A DNA stretch of 64,000 nucleotides from Bidens hawaiensis (Eukaryota > Streptophyta > Magnoliopsida > Asterales > Asteraceae): assembly GCA_021521415.1 (NCBI GenBank), contig JAIQDT010014344.1, positions 166,095-230,094 of the forward strand, given 5' to 3'. Made by a program: the position numbers and the translations under genes. The notes below the pieces were generated by a model, which was not told where the DNA came from, made no database searches, and worked only from the letters and a program-made list of their open reading frames with translations. Numbering within the stretch: position 1 is the first letter of the stretch; each line of letters begins with the position of its first letter. Below are positions 10,845-21,955 of the stretch, piece by piece.

Positions 10845-11842
10845 TGAGTACTATGTTATATTAATTGTTTGACGAACTATTATTTGACTTTGGTTGATTT
10901 AATATTGTGATAAAGTTTTTAACTATTTTGGTCATGATATTGTTGCGTAATAGAATCTAGTTTATTGCTTTATTATTTATTCCACTTGTGTTTAATAGTT
11001 TTTTTGGAGATTGTTAGGCGCTTGATTATGTTGTCTACTTTGTGTTTTCAACTTGTTTGCGGTTTATGGTCGAAATAACCGTAGGAATTATTTATAAAAG
11101 TTTACTAGATTTTATTATTCTTTCACTAGAGAGGCCGGGAGACAATTTAGAATTGTGTCATCTTTGTCTTTTGCGGGTTTGGGTAATAATTGTACGAGAG
11201 TGAGTTATCCTAGGTCCCACAGATTATTGTGATACAAGTTGTGTTCAAGTTAATTAAAAATACCCCTTGTATATTAATATATATTGTTTCCGAAGAGGCC
11301 GGGAGGTGATTTGGGTTTTGGAGTACCATAGTATTATTAGGTAAGGTGAGACTGGGAGGTGATCCAACCCTTTAACAATTGAGTTTCACATGCCATTAGA
11401 GTTCTAGGGTGTCGTTGGTGAGGCCGGGAGGCGATCTAGCGTATTTTAGTAGTCTTTAGTGTCATATTTTTTTAAGATATTGTTTTTCAACCAAGTCAAG
11501 TTCGTTAGCTATTAAGTTTAACTAGTAGGATTCCATTACCTAGGTAGTCGTTTCTCAGATTTGTTTTAAACCCAATTTTATAAAGTTTTATTTTTAATTT
11601 AATTATTAATTAGTTAAGCATTATTAGTTTAAGTAATAAAAAAAAAGAACTCTAAGAAATCAAAAGAAAGTCTAGGTTAGTAATCTTTTAGGTTTAATAA
11701 TTAGAGTTTACCCATAGTGTCCTAGGTTCGATATCCGTTCTTACTTTCTAACTACATTGCAACCGGTACACTTGCCGATTGTGTGTTTTTTAGGTGAATT
11801 CGGTAAAACTTGGTATTTAATATTATATACGTTTTTCACACA
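10845..11842 (+). repeat. 5' LTR of Athila-like element
   Basis: Starts TGAGTACTATG and ends CACACA. Contains four spaced copies of a GAGGCCGGGAGGYGAT-like motif (near 11128, 11295, 11345 and 11420). Differs from the 3' LTR by roughly 15-20 substitutions and one 15 bp indel near the 3' end. Confidence 0.9.
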
Positions 11843-11851
11843 TTAAGTTTT

Positions 11852-11870
11852 TGGCGCCGTTGTCGGGGAC
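11852..11870 (+). other. Primer-binding site (tRNA-Asp type)
   Basis: TGGCGCCGTTGTCGGGGAC lies 9 bases after the LTR. It differs by one base from the complement of the 3' end of plant tRNA-Asp (TGGCGCCGTTGCCGGGGA), the usual Athila primer. Confidence 0.85.
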
Positions 11871-12042
11871 ACTGGCAAATTCTTTGTTTAAACCGACTTG
11901 ATTATCTAATCTGTTTAATTGTTTATTTGCTTTTTAGTTGTTATTTTTCCTTTAGGTGCTTTTACTTGCTATTTTTGCCTTTAGTTTTAGTTAATTTAAA
12001 AACAAAAAAATATTCTAAATTAATTTTTTTTATTTTTAGTTT

Positions 12043-12804
12043 ATGTATAATACCCGTTCTCAAGGCCCACCTTTATTCATTGCATCAAAAGAGCCCGAGA
12101 GAGAGTTTCAAGAGCGACTTAAGGAGACTACAGATAGCGAGAGCGATTCACCCGACATCCAGGTTAGCGTCTCTACTCCTAGAATAGAAATGGGCGACGC
12201 CGTTCCACCACCGAGACAAATCGTTCATGCTAGAGCCAACGATGGCATCGTGGGAACCCGATCTGCAATTGTCCGACCTACTGAGACTAATAACCAAAAT
12301 TGGCAAATCCCCTCTCACGTCATGAATTCTATCACAAATTCTGCTCAGTTCCACGACTTGGATGACGAAGACGCTCCGGGACACCTGTCCCGATTCGTGC
12401 GGATCTGCGAAACTTTTAATATTAATAATATCTCGTCCAACGTCATTCATCTTAAGTTATTCCCGTTCTCATTTTCTGGTCGTGCAGCCACATGGTTTGA
12501 CTCTCTTCCGAACGCCTCAATCGCCACATGGGCAGACTTGCAATCCAAGTTCCTTAGGAAGTATTTCCCTCCATCGAAGGCCGGGCGTCTACGCGAACAA
12601 ATCCGTTCTTTTCATATGGACCCCGATGAGTCCTATTATTCCGCGTGGGAGCGTTTCCAAACTCTTATAAGTCGTTGTCCTCAGCATGACCTAAACGATT
12701 GGGCTGTGGTTGAAAAGTTCTATAACGGTCTTACTCCCGAAACCCAACAGCGGTTCAATACCGCCGCCGGAGGAAACATGCTCGATAAACTCACCATAGA
12801 GTAG
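12043..12804 (+). pseudogene. gag, N-terminal part, ends at premature TAG
   Basis: 254 codons from MYNTRSQG to a TAG at 12802-12804. It contains the retrotransposon gag core (WFDSLPNASIATWADLQSKF and KYFPPSKAGRLREQI are recognisable family signatures). The frame continues directly past the TAG into 12805-13692, so this is an interrupted gag and not a complete protein. The stop occupies a site where related elements have glutamine, which one C-to-T change would explain. Confidence 0.88.
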
Positions 12805-13692
12805 GCTGAAGAAATGTTCGAGAGCATTGCATTAAGGGATCAGCATAGAACGAGTAGAAGGTCCGTCTCGGCTGCCAAGGCCGCAGCCATTTCAGCATCA
12901 CGTGGAGTGCATCATGTTGATCAGAATACGAGTGGGTTGGCAGATGTGGAGGCACTGAAGAGGGAAGTTAAAGAGCTTAAGTTACAAACTCGTAGGTGTG
13001 AGATATGTCGTGGAAATCACGAGACAGCCGATTGTCCCGTTGATTCTCAGAAGGAGGTAGATTTTCTTGCTAATCAAAACCATTCTTTCAATTCTGGGTG
13101 GCGAAACAATAATTCTAACTCTAATTGGCGGGCAGGTAACACCGGTTATCAGCAACGCCAGAATCTGTTCCAAGAACCCGCCCCCGATCCTACTTCTGTG
13201 CCAAATAGTACTTCTAAGATCGAGGAGATGTTGGCTAACCAATCTCAATTGTTAAATCAGCTCTTACAAAATGATGCCAATACCAAATCCACTCTTATGC
13301 AGCATGAGACGTTCATGAAGGGACAACTGGTCGCATTTCAGAATCTCGAGGCCAAGTTTGGTGAGTTGTCCGCAAAGATTGATCAACGACCCTTGGGGAG
13401 TCTTCCAAGTAACACCGTCCCTAATCCCGGCCCCACCTATTCTAAACCATTTCAAAATGCCCAGGCCAAGGCAGTAACCACCCGAAGTGGGCGAGGTGTC
13501 GTTAGAGATACACCAAGTGAGGAGGAAGTTGATGAGGAGCTGGAGATGGAGACACCGCCTGATAAGGTGAACCAGAGGCGAGGCCAGCAAGTACCTCACG
13601 GTCAGGCGGTGCGTCAGTTGAGAAGGAGAAGCAGGCTGAACAGGAACCGGTGCGCGTCTATAAGCCAAAACCGCCATATCCCGGTCGTCTAG
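12805..13692 (+). pseudogene. gag, C-terminal part with zinc knuckle
   Basis: Same frame as the upstream gag piece. A predicted coiled-coil-like segment (VEALKREVKELKLQ) is followed by a CCHC-type knuckle CEICRGNHETADC (CX2CX3HX4C), then Asn- and Gln-rich sequence. The frame ends at a TAG at 13690-13692 after running into meaningless sequence, while the pol reading continues in another frame from about 13600. An indel around 13540-13620 probably separates gag from pol. Confidence 0.85.
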
Positions 13693-14957
13693 TGAAGAAG
13701 AATGATTCGGAGCAGTACTCTAGATTTCTCGACATGCTTAAGAAGCTCCATGTGAACATCCCGTTTATTGAAGATCTCGCGAACATGCCAAAACACGCCA
13801 AGTTTCTTAAAGATTTGCTCACTAATAAAAAGAAACTTGAGGAGTTTTCGACTGTTACTCTTAGTGAGGAGTGTTATGCCGCCGTACAGAACAAGCTTCC
13901 TAGGAAGATGACAGATCCGGGCAGCTTTACCATTCCTTGCTTGATTGGTAATATTCATGTTAGCAATTCTTTGGCCGACCTTGGTGCAAGCATTAATCTC
14001 ATGCCCTATTCAGTGTTTACCAAACCTAACGTGGGAGAGCTTCTTCCCACCCGAATGAGTATCCAGCTGGCAGACCGATCTGTGAAGTTCCCAAGGGGCA
14101 TTGTGGAGAACATGTTGGTGCAGGTGGAAAAATTCATCTTTCCGGTCGACTTTGTCATTCTCGATATGGATGAGGACTCGAACGTTCCACTCATCCTTGG
14201 CCGTCCTTTCTTAGCCACTGCACGCGCTCTCATTGATGTTGCCGATGGCAAATTGACTCTTCGAATTCATGATGACACGGTCACATTCGACGTGCAGCAA
14301 TCCATGAGGCATACTCAACAGCATGACGACACTCTCTACTTCATCGACACTTTCATGATGCATGTAGGCGACTATCTTATGAAGGTCTGCCAGAGAGACA
14401 CGTCCGACACCCAGATCATCGATGTGGAAAATCAGTTATTCGAGATGATAGAATTTGATTTTGAGTTGCAGGAGAAGGAGGAGCAGCAGTTACCTGAGAC
14501 AGGAGGATACGAGCTGATCATGAGTTCCCAAATCTTTTCTAATGTCCTTGCGCTTGAAGAGCGAGAGTTTCTGATTGAAAAACCATCTGTTGAGAACCCC
14601 CCATCTTTAGATTTTAAAGATTTACCTTCTCACCTCGAGTATGCGTTTTTAGGGGAGGGGTCTCAACTTCCCGTCATCATCTCTTCGAGCTTGGAGACGG
14701 AGGAGAAGGAGAAGTTGATGGTTGTCCTGAAATCTCATAAGCATGCCATTGCCTGGAAGCTTATGGATATCAAAGGTATAAACCCGTCATTTTGCACACA
14801 TAAAATCTTTATGGAAGACGAGTTTAAACCTGTGGTTCAGCCACAAAGGAGGCTTAACCCGAACATGCAGGAGGTTGTTAAGAAGGAGGTTATTAAGTTG
14901 CTCGATGCTGGTTTGATTTTTCCGATCTCAGACTCCGCGTGGGTTAGCCCAGTCTAG
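13650..14957 (+). pseudogene. pol: protease and start of reverse transcriptase
   Basis: After a linker (YKPKPPYPGRL) the aspartic protease signature ADLGASINLMP appears with the active-site D in DLGAS, then the second protease motif region LILGRPFLATA. The segment runs to the N-terminal RT region (FISDSAWVSPV-like) and stops at TAG 14955-14957. Downstream sequence continues in frame with VVPKKGG, the usual start of the RT palm, so the stop is a lesion. Glutamine is normal at this position in related elements. Confidence 0.88.
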
Positions 14958-16712
14958 GTGGTCCCTAAAAAGGGCGGTATGACAGTTATCACGAATGAAA
15001 AGAATGGGCTCATACTGACACGGACTGTAACAGGGTGGCGAGTTAGCATCGACTACCGCAGACTTAACGAGGCCACACGAAAGGACCACTTCCCGCTTCC
15101 ATTCATCAATCAGATGCTAGAGCGTTTTTCAGGACAACAGTTCTACTGTTTTCTTGACGGCTTTTCTAGTTATTTCCAGATCCCCATCGCCCCGGGTGAT
15201 CAGGAGAAGACCACATATACATGTCTCTTTGGCACATTCGCGTACCGAGGCATGCCATTCGGATCATGTAACGCTCCTGCTATATTTCAGCGGTGCATGG
15301 TGGCCATTTTTCATGAGTTAATCGAGGATTCCATGAAAGTCTTTATGGATGATTTTTCTGTCTTTGGGAATTCCTTCGATGACTTTCTGCGTAACTTAGA
15401 TCGAGTGCTCGCTAGGTGTGAAGAGACGAACCTTATGCTTAATTGGGAGAAATGTCACTTTATGGTTCGTGAGGGTATTGTTTTAGGTCATAAGATTTCA
15501 AGTGCGGGGATTGAGGTAGATAGAGCTAAGGTAGACACCATTTCCAAACTTCCACCGCCAACATCTGTGAAGTCTATTCGTAGTTTTTTAGGTCATGCGG
15601 GATTCTACCGCCGATTTAATAAAGATTTCTCGAAAATCTCCCGTCCGATGACCCAGCTTCTAGAGAAAGATAGTCCATTCGATTTTAGTGAGGAGTGTTT
15701 GAGGGCCTTTGAGTTGATTAAGGAGAGGTTAGTGAGTGCTCATATTCTAGTTGCTCCCGATTGGACTATTCCGTTTGAGATAATGTGTGATGCGAGCGAT
15801 TTTGCTGTTGGAGCCGTGTTAGGACAGCGTCGAGAAAAACATTTTCATCCCATCTATTATGCTAGCAAGACCCTTAACGATGCTCAGGAGAATTACACCA
15901 CGACAGAGAAGGAGCTTCTTGCTGTTGTTTTCGCGTGCGATAAATTCCGTTCCTATCTCGTGCTTTCTAAGACTATCATTTTCTCTGATCATGCGGCTCT
16001 ACGGTACCTGTTCGCTAAGAAAGATGCGAAGCCTCGACTCCTTCGTTGGATCCTTTTGCTTCAGGAGTTCGATTTAGAAATTAAAGATAAGAGAGGAGCT
16101 GAAAATGTTGCCGCCGACCACTTATCACGACTAGAAAATTCTGACATGGACAAGACCCGGGAACAGGGAATTGGTGATGATTTACCGGGTGAGACTCTAC
16201 TGTATGTAAAGGCGAGTGATGAGGGGTTTCCATGGTTTGCTGATCTTGCTAATTATCTATCCACTGGTGAGTTAGTGCCCGGGCTGACATATCAGCAAAA
16301 GAAGAAGTTCTTTGCAGATATCAAGTTCTACATTTGGGAGGATCCATACTTATTCCGTATTGGCTCCGATCAGGTGATTCGGCGATGTGTTTTTGGTGAT
16401 GAAGCTCGTAGTATTCTTCGACATTGTTATAAGGGCCCGACTGGCGGCCATTTTGGTGCGACTTATACCGCCAAACGCGTGTTCGATGCGGGATTCTATT
16501 GGCCGACTATTTTTCGTGATGCACATGAGTTTGTTCGTTCGTGTGACGCGTGTCAGAGAGCTGGTAACATCTCATTCCGAAATGAGATGCCCCAAAACCC
16601 CATCCAGGTGGTTGAGATCTTCGATATCTGGGGCATTGATTTTATGGGTCCGTTTCCTATGTCTAGAGGGAACATATACATCCTCGTTGCTGTCGACTAC
16701 GTGTCTAAATAG
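14958..16712 (+). pseudogene. pol: RT, RNase H and integrase zinc domain
   Basis: RT motifs include [39 protein letters not shown] and the catalytic FMDDFSVF (a YxDD variant). RNase H follows with [12 protein letters not shown] and the [12 protein letters not shown] box. The integrase HHCC zinc-binding region ([12 protein letters not shown] ... CDACQRAG) and the first catalytic D ([10 protein letters not shown]) are present. The frame ends at TAG 16710-16712, where related elements have the Trp of a YVSKWVEA motif; a single G-to-A change gives TAG. Confidence 0.9.
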
Positions 16713-17522
16713 GTGGAGGCTCAAGACTCACCTAGAAATGACGCGCGGGTTGTAGTGGGATTCCTTCGAAAACTCTTTGCTCGATTTTGTACTCCTAAGG
16801 CCCTGATCAGTGATCGGGGTACCCACTTTTGTAATGCTCAGATAGATAAGGTTCTGAAACGTTATGGGGTCACCCATCGACTTTCTACGGCCTACCATCC
16901 TCAAACTAGTGGTCAAGTGGAAAACACCAATCGTGGAATTAAGAGAATCTTAGAGAAAACAGTAGGGAACAGTCGCGGATACTGGGCTGAAAAGCTAGAT
17001 GATGCACTCTGGGCCTTTCGTACTGCATTCAAAACGCCTATCGGGACCACTCCCTTTAGGTTAGTTTATGGAAAGGCGTGCCATCTTCCCGTTGAGTTAG
17101 AACATCGTGCGTATTGGGCTTTAAGAGCCGTGAATCTTGATTTATCTGCGGCGGGAAAGAGTCGGTTTCTTCAAATTCACGAGGTTGAAGAGTTACGGAG
17201 TGAGGCATATGAAAGAAGTTGGGGGTATAAGGAGCGGACAAAGGAACGTCATGATAAACATATTAAGGGTCCCAAAGAGTTTAAGTGTGGGGATAAGGTG
17301 CTTCTGTATAATTCCCGGTTGAAGTTGTTTCCGGGTAAATTGAAATCCCGATGGGCTGTTCCATTTATTGTGAAAGAGGCATTCCCGTATGGAACGGTTG
17401 AGATAGAGGCTGATGATGGATATTCTTGGAAAGTGAATGGGCATAGACTGAAGCATTATGTTGGAGGTCCACTTGGTGATCGCGAGGAGGAGGCGATCTA
17501 CCTTGACCCGCCTGGAGAGTAG
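16713..17522 (+). pseudogene. pol: integrase catalytic core and C-terminus
   Basis: Continues the integrase frame. The second catalytic D lies in [10 protein letters not shown] and the E in [16 protein letters not shown], so the DD35E set is complete across the stop codon. The C-terminus has the [13 protein letters not shown] and [12 protein letters not shown] motifs and ends without a chromodomain. Confidence 0.9.
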
Positions 17523-18371
17523 AGGAAGAGAGCACACTCGGGATTTTTCCTGCGTTGTAGAGTTTGTATAAAACTTAGTTGCATTATTTTCTTTTATTTT
17601 TTATTTTTATTCTGCCTTATTTTATTTTTCTTTTGAGTCTTTTTATTCCTTAGAGTCTGTTTGTTGTCTGCTTTGGGTTGTTTTGAGTCTTATTTTGCAG
17701 GATTGGATTTTCTCGTTCGTACTCAATCTCCATTCGGACGAGGAATTTTTCTAAGCCTATCATATTGTAGAGGACACCTAAAAGCCGCGGCCGCGAATGA
17801 ACTGCTATACGGTCGCCTTGGAACGAGACTTTTGAAGATAACCATATTATTACCAGGGGAGTCTGTTCAAATTTATAGCTTTATTTGCTTATATTTTTTA
17901 TTCTGCTTTATTTTTTGTCTTTCTTTATTCCTACATTGGGGACAATGTAGAATTTATCTGTGGGGATGGGAACTGATGTTTTCTTTTGGGCAAAAAAAAA
18001 GTTTAAAAATAATAATAATAATAATACGAACTGTTTCAAATTTTATTAAAAAAAAAGAAAAGAAAAAAATATAAAATTTAAAACAAAAAAAAATAAAAAA
18101 AATTGTTAAAAAAAAGGTTAAAAAAAATGTCCCGAATTTTTAATGAAATATTTTGCAAATAATGGAAAATGATAGAAAAATTTGAGATTGGTTTTTAAAA
18201 CTACTATTATATATAAGATTAAATAAAAGATAACGTACTAAGCTTGGGATGTGTCGATAGGCCCAACTAGTTTTGATAGTCCTCTTTAGCAGATTTCTTA
18301 TTTATAATAATTTAAAAAATGGTGAAACCGAATTTCGATGCTTAGGGAGGATTACCATAATCTAAAAACTT
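17523..18371 (+). other. Athila 3' internal region
   Basis: Contains the phrase 'attggggacaatgtag' (about 17935) and a purine-rich GTGGGGATGGGA near 17960, both characteristic of the region downstream of integrase in Athila-type elements. A long A-rich tract (17990-18130) follows. A 137-codon ORF (17661-18074) has no recognisable similarity and is not called as env. Confidence 0.55.
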
Positions 18372-19354
18372 TGAGTACTATGTTATATTAATTGTTTGAC
18401 GAACTATTATTTGACTTTGGTTGATTTAATATTGTGGTAAAGTTTTTAACTATTTTGGTCATGATATTGTTGCGTAATAAAATCTAGTTTATTGCTTTAA
18501 TATTTATTCCACTTGTGTTTAATAGTTTTTTTGGAGATTGTTAGGCGCTTGATTATGTTGTCTACTTTGTGTTTTCAATTTGTTTGCGGTTTATGGTCGA
18601 AATAACCGTAGGAATTATTTATAAAAGTTTACTAGATTTTATTATTCTTTCACTAGAGAGGCCGGGAGGCAATTTAGAGTTGTGTCATCTTTGTCTTTTG
18701 CGGGTTTGGGTAATAATTGTACGTGAGTGAGTTATCCTAGGTCCCACAGATTATTGTGATACAAGTTGTGTTCAAGTTAATTAAAAATACCCCTTGTATA
18801 TTAATATATATTGTTTCCGAAGAGGCCGGGAGGTGATTTGGGTTTTGGAGTACCGTAGTATTATTAGGTAAGGTGAGACTGGGAGGTGATCCAACCCTTT
18901 AACAATTGAGTTTCACATGCCATTAGAGTTCTAGGGTGTCGTTGGTGAGGCCGGAAGGCGATCTAGCGTATTTTAGTGGTCTTTAGTGTCATATTTTTTT
19001 AAGATATTGTTTTTCAACCAAGTCAAGTTCGTTAGCTATTAAGTTTAACTAGTCGAATTCCATTATCTAGGTAGTCGTTTCTCATATTTGTTTTAAACCC
19101 AATTTTATAAAGTTTTATTTTTAGTTTAATTATTAATTAGTTAAGCATTATTAGTTTAAGTAATAAAAAAAAAGAACTCTAAGAAATCAAAAGAAAGTCT
19201 AGGTTAGTAATCTTTTAGGTTTAATAATTAGAGTTTACCCATAGTGTCCTAGGTTCGATATCCGTTCTTACTTTCTAACTACATTGCGACCGGTACACTT
19301 GCCGATTGTTTGTTTTTTAGGTTGGTATTTAATATTATATACGTTTTTCACACA
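18372..19354 (+). repeat. 3' LTR of Athila-like element
   Basis: 983 bp copy of 10845-11842, carrying the same four GAGGCCGGGAGG-type motifs. It lacks about 15 bp (the 'gaattcggtaaaact' stretch) near its 3' end. Confidence 0.9.
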
Positions 19355-20124
19355 TCACCCGCCCAGTTTGCTAGGTATACATGAAAATATGAAATGTTAA
19401 GCTACGTAAATGTTTTTTGTTATTAACTTTAGGATACTAGAGATATGGGGAATTCTACTTATTATTCATGGGTGTTAACAGACTTTCTTTGCAACTATTA
19501 TTCATGGATAGTAATGAGTTTTTATGAACTGGCCTAAAGTATACAAATTTAGTATGCCAATCACTTCTGAAAAGCAGTGAAGCTTTCTAACAATATAAAA
19601 ATGAAATCGATGGCCTTAGTATACGTGATGTTTATTATGTTGATGAATGATGGATGTTTCATCATATTAGTGGAAATAACTTGACATAATTTTGTTTTGA
19701 TTTACTAATATTCAATATGAGTATATGACTCATATGTGGTGCATACAGTTATGTGTTAGTGGCCCTATTATGAGCATCAGTGAAAGTAACTTTCTTACAA
19801 CAGTTATGTTCCATTTTAGCAGATTTTTGTGCACAATACTAGGTTACTGTCCATATGTGCGTTACGTGTGTATTAGGCTTATGGTATATAAAATATATAT
19901 AAATGTTTGAATCCAGATTTTATATAGCATATTTTAATGTATTGCTGTGTAGAGAATATGTGATGTTAAAACATCGAGCCGCTCAAGATGAAGTAGCCTA
20001 TTGTTAGTGTGGCAAAGTTGTTTGCTGACTTGGTCCTTAAATGGTATTGTTCGGGTTATTTTTGACATTTATTATTGTATTTTTGGGTTTTTATTTCCCT
20101 TACTAACCATCAACACAAATTATA
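19355..20124. other. AT-rich, likely CACTA remnant
   Basis: No recognisable coding sequence. It lies between the Athila 3' LTR and CACTA-type coding debris, so it is probably intron or decayed interior of that element. Confidence 0.35.
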
Positions 20125-20128
20125 GGCA

Positions 20129-20480
20129 ATGAAGAATAATGATGTATATCTAACACGAGGAGAAATGTATATAAAAACCCCCACTCGTAAAGATGGAATT
20201 GATGATAAAGCTCTTCACGTTGTGGTAATGTATTTTAATTCTTCTATACATCATGGGTGTGTATATTTTTTAATGATTACCTATTTTATTATGTGTTTAG
20301 GCATCATTAAAAAATACTGCAAATGACTCTACAATCACACCCGACGATCCAAATGATTCTACAAGTGACCAATACTCAAAAGTTTAAGGTCCGAAGAAAA
20401 GAGTATACATTCGATTAGTTGGAAGGATGCCAGTCTCAAAGAGTAATGGTGCTTCTTTGATAGATTCACTTACTATTTAT
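20129..20480 (+). pseudogene. CACTA (En/Spm) transposase-family fragment
   Basis: The reading 'GEMYIKTPTRKDG', then after a candidate intron (about 20227-20301, GTAATG...TTTAG) 'DPNDSTSDQYSKV', a TAA stop, and a piece like 'GPKKRVYIRLVGRMP', matches the layout of plant Ptta/En/Spm transposase proteins (Pfam transposase_24). Only this C-terminal segment remains, interrupted by a stop. Together with the terminus at 21015 it shows a decayed CACTA element. Confidence 0.65.
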
Positions 20481-20689
20481 CAACGAAATAGTGTAGTCAA
20501 TACCTGTTACACAATTTTTATTTGGCATTGAGAATATGTTTTGGATTGAACTTGTTATTGAAGTTATAATATTATGATTTCATCATTTACAATTTTATCG
20601 AATGTATACTTTATGTTGTAAATCATGTGATTTTATACAAAATTACGTGCCAATTAAAATGGTGTATATATTTAAATAAGAAACATATT

Positions 20690-21015
20690 TTACTAGTCAT
20701 AAAAGGGTTTTTATATTGTGGCAAAAAAAATTACCACTAAAACTAGTGTGGATATGTAACCTAGATTACCTTTTAAAAGCATAAAAATTGTGCCACAAAA
20801 GTTTTTTTTATATTGTGGCACAAAAATAAGTGCCACTAAAAGTCCAAAAGTTTTGTGCGGTAGATGGAAAAAAGGCCACTAAAAGGCTTTAGCGTCACCG
20901 CTTCTAGTGACACTTTTTTTGTGTGCCACACATCCTTAAAGGGTGTTTTAGTGGCACTTTTTTGTTTTTTAATGGCACTTTTTGTATGCCACTATATGAC
21001 ATTTTATTTGTAGTG
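20690..21015 (+). mobile_element. CACTA transposon 3' terminus with subterminal repeats
   Basis: Ends TTTGTAGTG at 21015, the reverse complement of a CACTACAAA terminus. The preceding 320 bp is dense in GTGGCA/TGCCAC units in both orientations, the usual subterminal transposase-binding repeats of CACTA elements. No matching 5' terminus was found in the window, so the element is truncated or interrupted. Confidence 0.7.
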
Positions 21016-21017
21016 TA

Positions 21018-21195
21018 GGGTCTGATCCCTCTTTCCTTTGTCTATCTCAGATATTATTAGGGTCTGATCCCTTTCTTGTCTATCTCAGATATTATTAGCG
21101 TCTGATCCCTTTTTACTTCTCTATCTCAGATATTATTATGGTCTGATCCCTTTCTTCTCTACCTCAGATATTATTAGGGTCTGATCCCTCTTTCT
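21018..21195 (+). repeat. 38-42 bp tandem repeat, about 4.5 copies
   Basis: Units beginning 'gggtctgatccct' and ending 'ctcagatattatt' are repeated with small length changes. They sit inside the truncated LTR copy A, at about the place where copy B has an unrelated array (46801-47110). Confidence 0.9.
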
Positions 21196-21272
21196 TCTTC
21201 TTCGTACATACTGTCTTTACATACCGATAACATACATATACTTTCCTTAATTATTATATACTAATATGTTGT

Positions 21273-21275
<3 letters not shown>

Positions 21276-21307
<32 letters not shown>
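21276..21307. repeat. (TA)n microsatellite
   Basis: About 16 TA units; a second (TA)n tract lies at 21587-21619 within the same LTR. Confidence 0.95.
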
Positions 21308-21309
<2 letters not shown>

Positions 21310-21585
21310 TACGCATTCATCTTTCATATTCATATCTCCCTTGTCAATACGTGCAATATCCGAAGATCGTTCACGTACCGACAAGCTTTCCTTCACATAC
21401 ATAAATAACATATAAATCATACATGGCATACACTTACCATTTAAGGTAAGTGTATTAACTATCACATCGAGTATGCACACAGCCCCGAAAACATAACAAG
21501 GAAATGAGGCTAGAAACTCACATGGATCCTGTTGCGTTCACCGTTTATCGTAATTCCTTTCTTTAACTGGGCTCGGCTAACTGTT

Positions 21586-21622
<37 letters not shown>

Positions 21623-21779
21623 AATTAACATTTCACTTGATTAAGTTGGTACCTAAGTTAACCAACATGATTCTATGGGCTTGGTTTGTTAAATTCCTAC
21701 ACATGGGCCAACTAGCTAGATTGGGTTCACTAATCATAACATCTGGGCCCAACTAATCAGGCCCAAGGTCAACAGGTCT

Positions 21780-21955
21780 TGACCGAGAACCTGTTTCAGC
21801 CGAGAACCCATGTTGACCCAAGCTTATACCCGACCAAATACCCGTATCCGACCGAGAACCCGTATCCGACCGAGAACTCATTAGCCGAGAACTCGTTTGG
21901 CCGAGAACTTTGTTGACTGTCCGCTAACCGAGAACCCTAAGGGTTGACCATGGAT
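21780..21955 (-). repeat. Degenerate CCGAGAACCCG short repeat
   Basis: Roughly ten irregular copies of 'gaccgagaaccc(gt)' in the transcribed part of LTR copy A. Copy B carries a different short-repeat tract (CGTATAAGT type) at the comparable place, so this position seems prone to array formation. Confidence 0.7.

Larger units (their letters stand above)
10845..19354 (+). mobile_element. Athila-like Ty3/gypsy retrotransposon (degenerate)
   Basis: Long LTRs of 998 bp (10845-11842) and 983 bp (18372-19354), about 98% alike, bracket gag-protease-RT-RNase H-integrase in Ty3/gypsy order. The PBS fits the 3' end of tRNA-Asp, as in Athila elements. There is no chromodomain after integrase, which argues against chromoviruses. 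Coding is broken by three in-frame TAG codons (12802, 14955, 16710) and a frame change near 13600. No env-like ORF is recognisable in 17523-18371. A matching 5 bp TSD was not found (TTGGT on the left, TCACC on the right), so one flank may have been rearranged. Confidence 0.9.

Noticed and set aside
17661..18074. env-like gene of the Athila element
   Set aside because: Only hydrophobic low-complexity stretches and no similarity to env-like proteins; it lies where the 3' untranslated region is expected.
20690..21015. Foldback RNA gene from GTGGCA/TGCCAC repeats
   Set aside because: The pattern is better explained as CACTA subterminal transposase-binding repeats next to the GTAGTG end.
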